The notes: generated from the sequence alone by a model not told the origin. Shown: positions 22,226 to 30,499, counted from the stretch's first letter. The stretch is 64,000 bases of DNA from Micromonospora polyrhachis (GCF_014203835.1 NZ_JACHJW010000001.1:5158501-5222500); one strand, 5' to 3'. Made by a program: numbers and translations.

Positions 22226-22307
22226 CGCGTGCCCAGCCGAGACCGCCTGCCCGGCTGGCCGCTCTTGCGCCCGGCGGGGCTGGCGGGACGCGATTAGCCT
22301 CGCCGCT

Positions 22308-23918
22308 GTGACGCCTACCTCAGACCAGATCGATGCGCCCATCGTCGCCGTGACCGTCTATCCCGATCGGGCCCGGGTGACCCGACGCGGCACCGTCGCC
22401 CTGCCCGCCGGGCAGCACCGGGTACGCATCGGCCCGCTCCCCCTGGACCTGCATCGGGACTCGATCCGGGTCGGCGGGACCGGACCGGCCACCGTACTCG
22501 GGGTCGACGTGGTGACCCACCACCACGACCGCAGCCCCGATTCGGCCGTGGCCGAGCTGGAGGAGCAGCGGTGGACGGTGACAGTGGAGCTGACCGAGCT
22601 GGCCGACGCCGACGCCGTCGAGCGCCAGCGGGCCGAGTTCCTGGCCACGCTGGCGCAGCGGTCGGGTGGCACCTACGCCCGGGCGCTCGCCGCCGGGGAC
22701 GCCACCCCGGCCGACGTCGGCGCGTTCGCCGACTCGGTGGCCGACCAGCTCGCCGAGTCGCGCGCCCGCCAGCGGGAGCTGACCCACCGCCGGAGACTGG
22801 CCGAGGAGCGGCTGGCGGCGATCGAGCGGCAGCTGGCGACGTTGACCGGCCGGCAGCGCCCGGACCGGCTGGCCGCCGAGGTCACTCTGGCGGTCGGTGC
22901 CGCCGACGCCGACGCCGCCGAGGTCCAGCTCGAACTGTCGTACGTGGTGAACGGTGCCGGCTGGCGCTCGTCGTACGACCTGCGCCTGGTCGAGGAGACG
23001 TTGACGCTCACCTGGTTCGGCCTGATCACCCAGCGCACCGGGGAGGACTGGCCGGAGTGTGAGCTGCAGTTGTCGACCGCGCGCCCGTCGGCGGCGGCGA
23101 ACGTACCCGAGTTGGACCCGTGGTATCTCGACCGGTTCCGGCCGACCCCGCCCCCGCCGCCCCGGCAGTCCTTCGGGGCCATGCAGCCGCTGGCCATGCC
23201 GGTGGAGCCCGGCGGGGCTCCCGCCCCGGCTCCCGCGCCCGCCGCCGCGGCCCCTGCGCGTGCCCGGATGAAGGAGAGCGTCGCGACCGTCGAGCAGGGG
23301 GTGGCGGCGGCCACCTACCGGCCGGCGCGGCCGGTGGCCGTACCGGCGGACGGCAGTGCCCACCGGGCCACCGTCGCGGTGCTGGAGATGCCCACCAAGC
23401 TGGACTACCTGACCGCGCCGGTACGCGCCGAGGAGGCACACCTGCGGGCGACCGTGGTGAACGGCTCGACACACACGTTGCCGGCGGGGCCGGCGTCGGT
23501 GTTCCACGGCGGCGACTTCGTGGCCGCCACCAAGCTGCCGAGGTGGGCGCCGGGCGAGGAGGTCGAGCTGGCGCTGGGCCTGGACGACCGGGTACGCGTG
23601 GAGCGGGTGCTGGCCCGGCGCAGCGACACGAAGGCGACGCTGGGCTCGACCCGTCGCCGGGAGGTCGAGTACCGGATCACCGTGGCCAACCACACGCCTC
23701 GGGCGGCGGCGGTGACGGTGCTGGACCAGTTGCCGGTCTCCCGGGACGAGGGCGTGGTGGTGCGGGAACTGCGGCTGGAACCTTCGCCGACCGAGCGTGC
23801 TGACCTGGGACGGTTGAGCTGGCGGCTCCAGCTTGCGCCGGGGGAGTCCCGGGAGATCCACGTGGGACTGCGGGTGGAGCTGGCCAAGGGGGTCGAACTG
23901 GTCGGCTGGCGCGAGTGA
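22308..23918 (+). CDS. DUF4139 / mucoidy-inhibitor MuiA-like protein
   Basis: This encodes 536 residues from the GTG at 22308. The N-terminal domain begins APIVAVTVYPDRARVTRRGTVALPAGQHRVRIGPLP, the DUF4140 signature. A long charged coiled-coil region (about 85-185, ELEEQRWTVTVELTELADADAVERQ...LAEERLAAIERQL) follows. The C-terminal DUF4139 domain starts at LSYVVNGAGWRSSYDLRL and ends with VELAKGVELVGWRE. A Pro/Ala linker (PPPPPRQSF..., PAPAPAPAAAAP) interrupts DUF4139. MuiA-like proteins are widespread; function is poorly known. No signal peptide, so cytosolic. A terminator follows. Confidence 0.88.
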   Translation: MTPTSDQIDAPIVAVTVYPDRARVTRRGTVALPAGQHRVRIGPLPLDLHRDSIRVGGTGPATVLGVDVVTHHHDRSPDSAVAELEEQRWTVTVELTELADADAVERQRAEFLATLAQRSGGTYARALAAGDATPADVGAFADSVADQLAESRARQRELTHRRRLAEERLAAIERQLATLTGRQRPDRLAAEVTLAVGAADADAAEVQLELSYVVNGAGWRSSYDLRLVEETLTLTWFGLITQRTGEDWPECELQLSTARPSAAANVPELDPWYLDRFRPTPPPPPRQSFGAMQPLAMPVEPGGAPAPAPAPAAAAPARARMKESVATVEQGVAAATYRPARPVAVPADGSAHRATVAVLEMPTKLDYLTAPVRAEEAHLRATVVNGSTHTLPAGPASVFHGGDFVAATKLPRWAPGEEVELALGLDDRVRVERVLARRSDTKATLGSTRRREVEYRITVANHTPRAAAVTVLDQLPVSRDEGVVVRELRLEPSPTERADLGRLSWRLQLAPGESREIHVGLRVELAKGVELVGWRE

Positions 23919-23922
23919 CGGA

Positions 23923-23967
23923 CCGCCCCTCGGGGGTCGCCCAGGCCGGGCGGCACCCGAGGGGCGG
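23923..23967. terminator. Bidirectional terminator
   Basis: CCGCCCCTCGGG (23923-23934) pairs perfectly with CCCGAGGGGCGG (23956-23967). A second nested stem GTCGCCC/GGGCGGC lies in the loop. It sits between the converging DUF4139 and FMN reductase genes. Confidence 0.8.
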
Positions 23968-23987
23968 ATCAGCATTTCGTCGGTCGG

Positions 23988-24575
23988 TCAGACGGCGGCG
24001 GTGGCGAGCTGGGTTACCTTGATCTTGGCGACCAGCGCGTCGAGCAGCCCGCACAGCATGGTCTCGGTCGGCTCGTCCTGGATCGATCCGTCGGCGGTCA
24101 GCTTCTCGTGCGCGTTGGTGACGATGACCTCGGGTTTGGTCACCACGGCGGCGTCGACGCAGAGGCACAGCTGTCGCAGCTGGAGTTGGGCCCGTACGGT
24201 CCCCATGCCGGTCGGGGCGGCACCGGCGATGGCGATCGGCTTGTGTGCCAGCGGGGAGACCCACACCGAGACGGGGAAGGTGGGGCGGGAGGCCCAGTCG
24301 AGGGCGTTCTTGAGTACGCCGGGCACGCCGAAGTTGTACTCCGGGGTGGCGATGAACAGGCCGTCGGCGGCGGCGATCCGCTCCCGCAGGTCGACCACCG
24401 GGGCTGGCAGTGCGGTCTCCTGGTCCTGGTTGAACGGCGGGATCTCGGCCAGGCCGGTGTAGTGCTCGATGGTCAGCCCGGTCGGTGCCAGACGCTGGGC
24501 GGCCCGGATCAGGCCGGTGTTGAACGAGGCGTCCCGCAGGCTGCCGGAGATGGCCAGGACAGAGAAGTCGGACAT
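23988..24575 (-). CDS. NADPH-dependent FMN reductase family protein
   Basis: This encodes 195 residues from the ATG at 24575 with AAGGAA upstream. It has the flavodoxin-like fold of the MsuE/ChrR/azoreductase group: phosphate-binding ISGSLRDASFNTGLIR (residues 9-24) and TPEYNFGVPGVLKNALDWASRP, the conserved flavin-contacting loop. It reduces quinones, azo compounds, chromate or free FMN with NAD(P)H. The natural substrate is not indicated. It is divergent from a MarR regulator across 131 bp, the usual arrangement for a redox gene controlled by that regulator. Confidence 0.9.
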   Translation of the reverse strand: MSDFSVLAISGSLRDASFNTGLIRAAQRLAPTGLTIEHYTGLAEIPPFNQDQETALPAPVVDLRERIAAADGLFIATPEYNFGVPGVLKNALDWASRPTFPVSVWVSPLAHKPIAIAGAAPTGMGTVRAQLQLRQLCLCVDAAVVTKPEVIVTNAHEKLTADGSIQDEPTETMLCGLLDALVAKIKVTQLATAAV

Positions 24576-24706
24576 GTGGATTTCCTTGCTTGGGTTGCCC
24601 GGGAAGCGTCCTCGGGTCAGTTGCGGCGAGGCGGGAAAGGTTCTCCCGACCCAATTGCGTGAGCTGGCCAATAGTAGAGCAACTAAATTATCTGGTCGCA
24701 AGTACC
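24576..24706. promoter_or_regulatory. Divergent promoter region, FMN reductase / MarR
   Basis: The 131 bp contain an unusually AT-rich patch for this genome (24671-24691, with AACTAAATTA). TAAATT at 24684-24689 could be a -10 box for the MarR gene, giving a very short leader. A MarR-type operator would be expected here, but I see only a weak imperfect inverted repeat. Confidence 0.4.
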
Positions 24707-25189
24707 ATGTCCCCCATGGCGCAGCACACAACTCCCACCGGCAGTTCGAGCGTGCTCGACCAGTGCACCCTCGCCGGTGACGTGGTGCACCGGATCATGC
24801 ACATCGCCGGCGCGCTCCGGCACTACCAGGACACCGATCTCGCGCAGCTCGGGCTGACCCCGGCTGCCGCCCGCGCGCTGCACCAGCTCGACCCGGACCA
24901 CCCGCTGCCCGCCCGCGACCTCGCCGAGCAGCTCGGCTGCGACCGCTCCAACGTCACCGCCCTGGTCGACAAGCTCGAACAGGCCGGTCTCGTGCAACGC
25001 CGTACCGACCCGGCGGACCGTCGACTCAAGACCCTGGTGGTCACCGACACCGGCCGGCGGGTTCGCGACGAGGTGCACCGCGTGCTGTCCGACTCGCGGC
25101 TGCTCAGCGGACTGACCCAGGCCGAGCTGACCACGCTGCGCGACCTGGTCTGGAAGGTCTCCGATGGTGGCTGTCCGGAGGAGTGCTGA
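24707..25189 (+). CDS. MarR-family transcriptional regulator
   Basis: This encodes 160 residues from the ATG at 24707; the ATG at 24716 (MAQHTTP) is equally possible, as neither has a Shine-Dalgarno. The winged helix is LPARDLAEQLGCDRSNVTALVDKLEQAGLVQRRTDPADRRLKTLVVTDTG, with the recognition helix SNVTALVDKLE and the wing DPADRR. Flanking helices mediate dimerisation. Cys47-type redox sensing cannot be judged, but Cys residues occur (DQCTLA, QLGCD and GGCPEEC at the end). The divergent reductase is the likely target. Confidence 0.9.
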   Translation: MSPMAQHTTPTGSSSVLDQCTLAGDVVHRIMHIAGALRHYQDTDLAQLGLTPAAARALHQLDPDHPLPARDLAEQLGCDRSNVTALVDKLEQAGLVQRRTDPADRRLKTLVVTDTGRRVRDEVHRVLSDSRLLSGLTQAELTTLRDLVWKVSDGGCPEEC

Positions 25190-25258
25190 GGCGCCCGACC
25201 GGCGCGACACGCGCCGCCCGAAACGTGTCGCACTGGTTGCCGATGGCCCGAGTGGGTA

Positions 25259-27706
25259 ATGCTGTCCGACGTGACCACCCCTCAAGATCTCGACGAACGG
25301 TTCCGGGAGGCGGTCGGCGGTCTCCTCGTCCCGACCAACCGGCGCTCGCCGGACGGGCTGGTCCGCGACGACACCACACTCACCGGCGTCCGTGCGCTGG
25401 AACTCTTCGACGCCCAGTTGACCAGCCGGCACCTGGACCTCGCCGCGCGCTGGCTACGTAGCTTCGGTGAGGGATTCCACACCATCGGATCGTCCGGCCA
25501 CGAGGGAAACGCGGCGGTGGCGGCGGCCGTACTGTCCACCGACCCGGCCCTGTTGCACTACCGCTCCGGCGGTTTCTACTGCGCTCGGGTGGCCCAGGCC
25601 GGCCCGCTCCCGGCCACCACCCCGGCTACGGCCGACGGCACCCTCCTGACCACCGCCCGGGTGAGGACCGGTGCGACCGCCGGCGACGACGATGCCGCCG
25701 CCGGAGGCGAGACGGACGCCGACCCGATCGCCACGGCCGCCCGGGACGTACTGCGGGGGGTGGTGGCCTCCGCCGTCGATCCGGCGGCCGGAGGGCGGCA
25801 CAAGGTCTTCGGCAACGCCGACCTGGCCGTCATCCCCACCACCTCCACCATCGCCTCACACCTGCCCCGGGCGGTCGGCATCGGCTTCGCCATCGAACGG
25901 ATGCGGCGGCAGTCCGCCATTCCGACCCAGTCCCCGGCCCGGTCGCGGCTCGGCGGACCGTCCCGGCCCGACACCGACGCGGGGTCGCCCTGGCCACCGG
26001 ACGCGATCGTGGTCTGCTCGTTCGGCGACGCCTCGGTCAACCACGTCAGCGCCGTTGCCGCCTTCAACACCGCCGGTTGGTGCGACCACACCGGACTGCG
26101 GATCCCGGTGCTCTTCGTCTGCGAGGACAACGGGCTCGGCATCAGCGTCCGGTCCCCGGAAGGCTGGGTGGCCGCCACGCTCGGCGCGAAGCCGGGACTG
26201 CGGTACTTCTCCGCCGACGGCTGCGACCTGGCCCAGGCGTACGACGCGGCGAGTGAGGCCGCCTCCTGGGTGCGCCGGCATCGGCGGCCAGCCGTACTAC
26301 ACCTGTCGACCGTACGTCTGATGGGGCACGGCGGCGCGGACGCCGAACTGGCGTACCGGTCGGCGGGGGAGGTCGCCCAGGACCTGGAGCGGGATCCGAT
26401 CATCGCCACCGCGCGGCTGTTGGTCGAGGCGGGACTGGCCACCCCGGACGAGTTGATCGCCCGCTACGACGAGGTTGGCTGGCAGGTCCGGAAGGTGGCC
26501 GAGGAGGTGCTCGGCGAACCGAAACTGGCCACCGCCGCCGACATCATGGCCCCGATCGCCCCCCGCCGCCCGGTACGGGTGTCCCGGGCCGTCACCGACG
26601 CCGGCTCCCGGGCCGCCGGTCCGGGAGCCGCCGCCCGTACCGCCGCGTTCGGAGGGAAACTGCCCGAGCAGGCGGGACCGCTCACCCTTGCGCAGACCAT
26701 CAACGCGGCGCTGGCCGACGGACTGCTGGACCACCCGGAGATGACGATCTTCGGACAGGACGTCGCGGCCAAGGGCGGGCTGTACGGGGTGACCAAGGGC
26801 CTACGGCAGCGGTACGGTGCCTCCCGGGTCTTCGACACCCTGCTCGACGAGACCTCAGTGCTGGGCCTGGGGCTCGGTGCCGGACTGGCCGGCATGCTGC
26901 CGGTCCCGGAGATCCAGTACCTCGCCTATCTGCACAGCGCCGAGGACCAGCTGCGTGGGGAGGGGGCCACCCTGCGGTTCTTCTCCCGGGGAGCCTTCCG
27001 TAATCCGATGGTGGTCCGGGTGCCGGGGCTGGCCTACCAGGACGGGATCGGCGGGCACTTCCACAACGACAACTCGCTGGCCGTACTGCGGGATGTTCCC
27101 GGCCTGGTGCTCGCGGTGCCGGCGCGGGCCGAGGACGCCGCGCCGATGCTGCGCTCGTGCCTGGCCAGCGCTGCGGTGGACGGCAGCGTCTGCGTCTTCC
27201 TGGAGCCCATCGCGCTCTACCACACCCGGGATCTCTACCTGCCTGGTGACGACGAGTGGCTCTCTCCGTACGCCGGCCCGGGGGACTGGGGGAGCAGCCA
27301 CGCGCCGATCGGCCGGGCCCGCAGCTACGGGGTCGGATCGGCCGAAGATGTCACGATCATCACTTTCGGTAATGGGGTGCGGATGTCGCTGCGCGCCGCC
27401 GGTGCCCTGGCCGAGGAGGGGATCGGTACCCGGGTGGTCGACCTGCGCTGGCTGGCACCACTACCCGTTGCCGACATCATCCGGGAGGCCTCCGCCACTG
27501 GTCGAGTGCTGGTAGCAGACGAGACGCGCCGGTCCGGCGGGGTGGGTGAGGGCATCGTGGCGGCGTTGGTGGATGCCGGATATGTGGGTGCTGTGCGGCG
27601 AGTTGCCTCGGTTGACTCTTTTGTCCCCCTTGGTCCTTCTGCGACCCAGGTGCTCCTCTCCGAGGATGCAATTACCCAGGGTGCCCGTACGCTGCTGGCA
27701 CGGTAA
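25259..27706 (+). CDS. 2-oxoacid dehydrogenase E1, fused alpha and beta subunits
   Basis: This 815-residue protein joins the E1 alpha and E1 beta subunits of a branched-chain type 2-oxoacid dehydrogenase. The alpha part has RSGGFYCARVAQ (substrate/ThDP region) and the ThDP motif GDASVNHVSAVAAFNTAGW near residue 255, followed by FVCEDNGLGISVRSPEGW. The beta part starts about residue 475 (LTLAQTINAALADGLLDHPEMTIFGQDVAAKGG) and contains EIQYLAYLHSAEDQLRGE and the C-terminal VDLRWLAPLPVADII transketolase-C region. Two Ala/Gly/Asp-rich insertions (about 122-160 and 216-245) enlarge the alpha part. ATG 25259 is used; GTG 25271 (VTTPQDLDE) is also possible. No E2 or E3 is nearby. Confidence 0.92.
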   Translation: MLSDVTTPQDLDERFREAVGGLLVPTNRRSPDGLVRDDTTLTGVRALELFDAQLTSRHLDLAARWLRSFGEGFHTIGSSGHEGNAAVAAAVLSTDPALLHYRSGGFYCARVAQAGPLPATTPATADGTLLTTARVRTGATAGDDDAAAGGETDADPIATAARDVLRGVVASAVDPAAGGRHKVFGNADLAVIPTTSTIASHLPRAVGIGFAIERMRRQSAIPTQSPARSRLGGPSRPDTDAGSPWPPDAIVVCSFGDASVNHVSAVAAFNTAGWCDHTGLRIPVLFVCEDNGLGISVRSPEGWVAATLGAKPGLRYFSADGCDLAQAYDAASEAASWVRRHRRPAVLHLSTVRLMGHGGADAELAYRSAGEVAQDLERDPIIATARLLVEAGLATPDELIARYDEVGWQVRKVAEEVLGEPKLATAADIMAPIAPRRPVRVSRAVTDAGSRAAGPGAAARTAAFGGKLPEQAGPLTLAQTINAALADGLLDHPEMTIFGQDVAAKGGLYGVTKGLRQRYGASRVFDTLLDETSVLGLGLGAGLAGMLPVPEIQYLAYLHSAEDQLRGEGATLRFFSRGAFRNPMVVRVPGLAYQDGIGGHFHNDNSLAVLRDVPGLVLAVPARAEDAAPMLRSCLASAAVDGSVCVFLEPIALYHTRDLYLPGDDEWLSPYAGPGDWGSSHAPIGRARSYGVGSAEDVTIITFGNGVRMSLRAAGALAEEGIGTRVVDLRWLAPLPVADIIREASATGRVLVADETRRSGGVGEGIVAALVDAGYVGAVRRVASVDSFVPLGPSATQVLLSEDAITQGARTLLAR

Positions 27707-27816
27707 ATTCCGTTCCACTCGGTGTGCCACTTGCGCGCAGGGGCACAACTGTGTGGACTTTGCCCTATCGGTGTCAGACGACGCCGCTAGCAGTTGAGAT
27801 GAGGAGGCACGCGACA

Positions 27817-28254
27817 GTGAGCGCGACCGCTGGTCAGGCCGCCGACGGAGTACGGAGCCTGGCGGACCGGTTCGGCATCGAGCCGGGGATGGTCGTCATG
27901 GAGATGGGGTACGACGACGACGTCGACCAGGATCTCCGTGACGCCCTGACCGATCGCTGTGGGGAGCTGGTCGACGAAGACACCGACGAGGTCGTCGATT
28001 CGGTGCTGGTCTGGTATCGGGACGGCGACGGTGATCTCTTCGAGCTCCTCGTGGATGCTCTCGGCCCGCTGGCCGACAACGGCGTGGTGTGGCTGCTGAC
28101 GCCCAAGGCCGGGCGCGACGGGCACGTCGAGCCGAGCGAGATCAGCGAATCGGCGCCGACCGCCGGCCTTCAGCAGACGTCCACCATCAACGCCGGTAAG
28201 GACTGGAGCGGTGCCCGCCTCGTCCTGCGCCGGGGGGCGAAGACCAAGAAGTAG
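27817..28254 (+). CDS. DUF3052 family protein
   Basis: This encodes 145 residues from the GTG at 27817, with GAGGAGG (27801-27807) 9 bases upstream. The actinobacterial DUF3052 pattern is seen: SLADRFGIEPGMVVMEMGYDDDVDQDLRDAL, LVDEDTDEVVDSVLVWYRDGDGDLFELLVDAL and the C-terminal VWLLTPKAGRDGHVEPSEISESAPTAGLQQTST. Function unknown. Its placement next to ahpE and tRNA-Val is a conserved actinobacterial neighbourhood, usually also near aceE, which lies 6 kb away here. Confidence 0.9.
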   Translation: MSATAGQAADGVRSLADRFGIEPGMVVMEMGYDDDVDQDLRDALTDRCGELVDEDTDEVVDSVLVWYRDGDGDLFELLVDALGPLADNGVVWLLTPKAGRDGHVEPSEISESAPTAGLQQTSTINAGKDWSGARLVLRRGAKTKK

Positions 28255-28293
28255 GGGCCACCCACAGGCACCGGGTGGGTGGGCCGGACGCCT

Positions 28294-28313
28294 GTGGCAC
28301 CCTGGGGTGCCAC
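28294..28313 (+). terminator. Short hairpin upstream of ahpE
   Basis: GTGGCACC (28294-28301) pairs with GGTGCCAC (28306-28313) over a 4-base loop, about 10 bp upstream of the ahpE Shine-Dalgarno. It could be a weak terminator of the DUF3052 gene or an attenuator. Confidence 0.4.
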
Positions 28314-28335
28314 CGTGACTATCCAAGGAGCTTGC

Positions 28336-28803
28336 ATGCCGATCGAGGTTGGCGCCGAGGCGCCGGACTTCGTACTCAAGGACCAGAACAACCAGGAGGT
28401 CCGGCTCTCGGACTACCGTGGGCAGCGCACCGTGCTGCTGGTCTTCTATCCGCTGGCGTTCACCGGGATCTGCCAGGGTGAGCTGTGCGAGGTGCGGGAC
28501 AACCTCAACGAGTACGTCAACGACGATGTCCAGGTGCTGACGGTCAGCGTGGACTCGGTCTACAGCCACAAGATCTGGGCCGAAAAGGAAGGCTTCCAGT
28601 TCCCGCTGCTGGCCGACTTCTGGCCGCACGGTGCCGTGGCACAGGCGTACGGCGTGTTCAACGACGTCGCCGGCATCGCCAACCGGGGCACGTTCGTCAT
28701 CGACAAGGCTGGCGTGGTTCGGTTCGCCGAGATGAACATGCCGGGCGAGGCCCGCGACCAGGAAGGCTGGCGTAAGGCGCTGGCCGAGGCGGCGGCTGCC
28801 TGA
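28336..28803 (+). CDS. ahpE: Peroxiredoxin, AhpE type
   Basis: This 155-residue thiol peroxidase reduces hydrogen peroxide, organic peroxides and peroxynitrite. The peroxidatic Cys46 lies in PLAFTGICQGELCEV. Residues HKIWAEKEGFQFPLLADFWPHGAVAQAYGVFNDVAGIANRGTFVID closely follow mycobacterial AhpE. That enzyme is a 1-Cys type; here Cys51 provides an additional thiol close to the peroxidatic one, so a different resolving path is possible. ATG 28336 follows AAGGAG at 5 bases. A strong hairpin terminates it. Confidence 0.95.
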   Translation: MPIEVGAEAPDFVLKDQNNQEVRLSDYRGQRTVLLVFYPLAFTGICQGELCEVRDNLNEYVNDDVQVLTVSVDSVYSHKIWAEKEGFQFPLLADFWPHGAVAQAYGVFNDVAGIANRGTFVIDKAGVVRFAEMNMPGEARDQEGWRKALAEAAAA

Positions 28804-28834
28804 TCCGAGCTTTGCCGGGTCGCCGAATCGTGGC

Positions 28835-28884
28835 CGATCTTGGAAGTTTCTCCGTGCTTCCGGCCCGGGAAACTTCCAAGATCG
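28835..28884 (+). terminator. Terminator of ahpE (16-bp perfect stem)
   Basis: CGATCTTGGAAGTTTC (28835-28850) pairs perfectly with 28869-28884 across an 18-base loop, 32 bp past the ahpE stop. Confidence 0.8.
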
Positions 28885-28954
28885 TTGCCTGCGCGACGGA
28901 GATCCGGATGGCAAGGTAAGCTAACCGCCGCCGGTACGTCGCAGTGGCGTCTCC

Positions 28955-29026
28955 GGGCGCGTAGCTCAGTGGGAGAGCACTCGCCTTACAAGCGAGGGGT
29001 CGCAGGTTCGAAACCTGCCGCGCCCA
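28955..29026 (+). tRNA. tRNA-Val (anticodon TAC)
   Basis: A 72-nt cloverleaf: acceptor GGGCGCG/CGCGCCC with discriminator A, D-stem GCTC/GAGC, anticodon stem CTCGC/GCGAG around loop CTTACAA (anticodon TAC, reads GUA and possibly other Val codons), variable GGGTC, T-arm GCAGG TTCGAAA CCTGC. CCA is not encoded. The gene lies downstream of ahpE, a conserved actinobacterial order. Its 3' part is duplicated 2 kb downstream, marking it as an integration site. Confidence 0.97.
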
Positions 29027-29030
29027 CCCA
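28988..29030 (+). repeat. Left direct repeat (attL-like) in tRNA-Val
   Basis: 43 bp starting within the anticodon loop (ACAAGCGAGGGG...) and ending 4 bases past the discriminator. An identical copy is at 30988-31030, offset exactly 2,000 bp. A diverged match continues to 29076/31076 (about 40 of 46 bases), covering the tRNA terminator. Confidence 0.9.
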
Positions 29031-29046
29031 TCACCACCAGTGGAAA

Positions 29047-29076
29047 CCGCCCCAGAACGATCAGGCCCCGGGGCGG
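29047..29076 (+). terminator. tRNA-Val terminator
   Basis: CCGCCCC (29047-29053) pairs with GGGGCGG (29070-29076), 20 bp past the tRNA end. The same hairpin is duplicated at 31046-31077. Confidence 0.7.
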
Positions 29077-29592
29077 GTCAGGGTGATCTTCACATCTGAA
29101 TGCCGGGCGATGGCCTGAACGACGTGCGGCGGTACGCCCGGCATGGTGGAGCACCACGCCGCGCGCATCGGCGGGTGTCACCGCCGGCGGCATCCAGCGC
29201 CGGGCGGCATCCACCACCGTCACAGTCATGCCATCCCGGCGCGATGTCACTTCAGGCGGGAACGTTGAAATCTCCCACGCTATATCAGGTCTGTCGATTG
29301 CTACGGTGGACGCCGGCCGAGGCTGACGGAGGACTCGATGCCAGGGGGTGGCATCGGCTGCGTCGTCCACCGGCAAAGTCGTGCCGGTGTCCTGTTTGCG
29401 AGGCTGGGGCGGCGTGCTCTGCCCTTCAGTCTTGGTGATCAGGACTTCATGGACGTAACCGCTCGGTTTTAGCGTCCATGGCGTCCTGATCATCTCGTCG
29501 GGGCGGAGTGAGTTCGTCGATTGCCGGGCAGCAGCGCCGGGCGCACGGTGGGCGGATGCCTCATCTCGGCGAGAGTATCGACTTTGCCGAGG
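29077..29592. other. Noncoding/decayed island DNA
   Basis: No frame here looks protein-like. A minus-strand open frame crosses the whole tRNA but is an artefact of GC-rich sequence (its end reads the tRNA backwards). I see nothing further that I can support. Confidence 0.5.
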
Positions 29593-29724
29593 CCCTGACT
29601 CGATGCCCCGGCGGGCGATGCGGGATTGGGTTCCGCGCCGGCGCAGCATGGATCGCAGGTGCGGGAAGTCGTATGCGTTGTCTGCGTTTAGCTTGTCGAG
29701 GCGGCGGAACGCATCGCCAGACAC
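29593..29724 (-). pseudogene. Transposase remnant, IS5-like DDE
   Basis: The minus-strand frame reads RRLDKLNADNAYDFPHLRSMLRRRG then RIARRGIESG. This follows the IS5/IS427-type core (…ADKAYDSRANRAYLRRRGI…ARRGIES…) around the second catalytic Asp. The sequence then leaves frame where SERLGRHRW...E would be expected, and no N-terminal part is present. It is a fragment of about 44 codons. Confidence 0.55.
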
Positions 29725-29773
29725 CTGTCCAGCTTGCTAGACTGCTGTTATCCATCGAACTAGACTTAACACT

Positions 29774-29965
29774 GTGAAGCGGGTTGACCTCATTTCCGTG
29801 ATTAGCAAAGCCGCCGCCGACGCGGGATGCGAGTTCACGCTCGTCCGCGAAGGCGGCAGGCACACGGTGTACCGCTACGGTTCGCAACAGTTCACCGTGC
29901 CACGCCACAAGGAGATCAACGAGTTGACCGCGCGGGCGATCCTGCGCAGCCTCGGCATCAGGTAG
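29774..29965 (+). CDS. hicA: HicA family toxin (mRNA interferase)
   Basis: This 63-residue protein has a double-stranded-RNA-binding-like fold. The catalytic His is in EGGRHTVYRYG, and the family end VPRHKEINELTARAILRSLGI is intact. HicA cleaves mRNA in ribosome-independent fashion and is neutralised by HicB. The GTG at 29774 lies 7 bases after TAGACT (29761-29766), a good -10 box, so leaderless initiation is likely. hicB follows after 16 bp, in the usual toxin-first order. Confidence 0.9.
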   Translation: MKRVDLISVISKAAADAGCEFTLVREGGRHTVYRYGSQQFTVPRHKEINELTARAILRSLGIR

Positions 29966-29981
29966 AAGGGACTGCCAGCCG

Positions 29982-30428
29982 ATGATTACGTACACCGCTG
30001 CATGTAAACGCGCCGGTAACTGGTGGGCCATAACCGTGCCTGAGATCCCAGGTGTTTTTACCCAGGCGCGCCGATTGGACCAGGTAGAGGTGATGACTCG
30101 CGATGCCATCGCCATGTTCCTTGACGTGGCACCCAAGAGCTTCGATGTAGAGGTCCGACCGGAAGTGCCTCCGATTGTCGCTACAGCACGTAAGGCGCGA
30201 GCCAAGCTGGTTGAGGTCGAGAAGTCCGCAGAGGAGGCGACCGTCGAAGCAGCAAGGGAACTGTTGGCGGAGGGTTACACGGTGCGTGACGCGGGCAAGT
30301 TGCTTGGGATCTCTGCACAGCGGGTATCCCAGTTGACGGCAACCTCAAAAAGCGAGCAGCAGACGACGTCACGACATCTTGGCAAGAAGTCAAAGCCGAC
30401 TACGAGCGGCCAGCAGGCAGCAGCCTGA
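29982..30428 (+). CDS. hicB: HicB family antitoxin
   Basis: This encodes 148 residues. The N-terminal partial RNase H fold is recognisable: YTAACKRAGNWWAITVPEIPGVFTQARRLDQVEVMTRDAIAMFLD. The middle is a charged helix (VEKSAEEATVEAARELLAEG). A HTH follows: YTVRDAGKLLGISAQRVSQLTA (about 108-129), more like a sigma-4/XRE helix pair than the ribbon-helix-helix of many HicBs. A Lys/Thr/Ser/Gln tail ends the protein. It binds HicA and represses the pair. The last bases form part of the decayed segment with an IS remnant. Confidence 0.88.
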   Translation: MITYTAACKRAGNWWAITVPEIPGVFTQARRLDQVEVMTRDAIAMFLDVAPKSFDVEVRPEVPPIVATARKARAKLVEVEKSAEEATVEAARELLAEGYTVRDAGKLLGISAQRVSQLTATSKSEQQTTSRHLGKKSKPTTSGQQAAA

Positions 30429-30499
30429 CCGCGCACAACCAGGGGCACCGTGACCAGGTGTGCAGGCCGTTGACCTTGGCCCAGGCCAGCGCCGCAGCG

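Noticed and set aside
28966-29724. 252-residue minus-strand frame across tRNA-Val
   Set aside because: Its C-terminus is the tRNA read backwards (GRFRTCDPSLV), a well-known false protein. Only the first 44 codons have transposase-like sequence.
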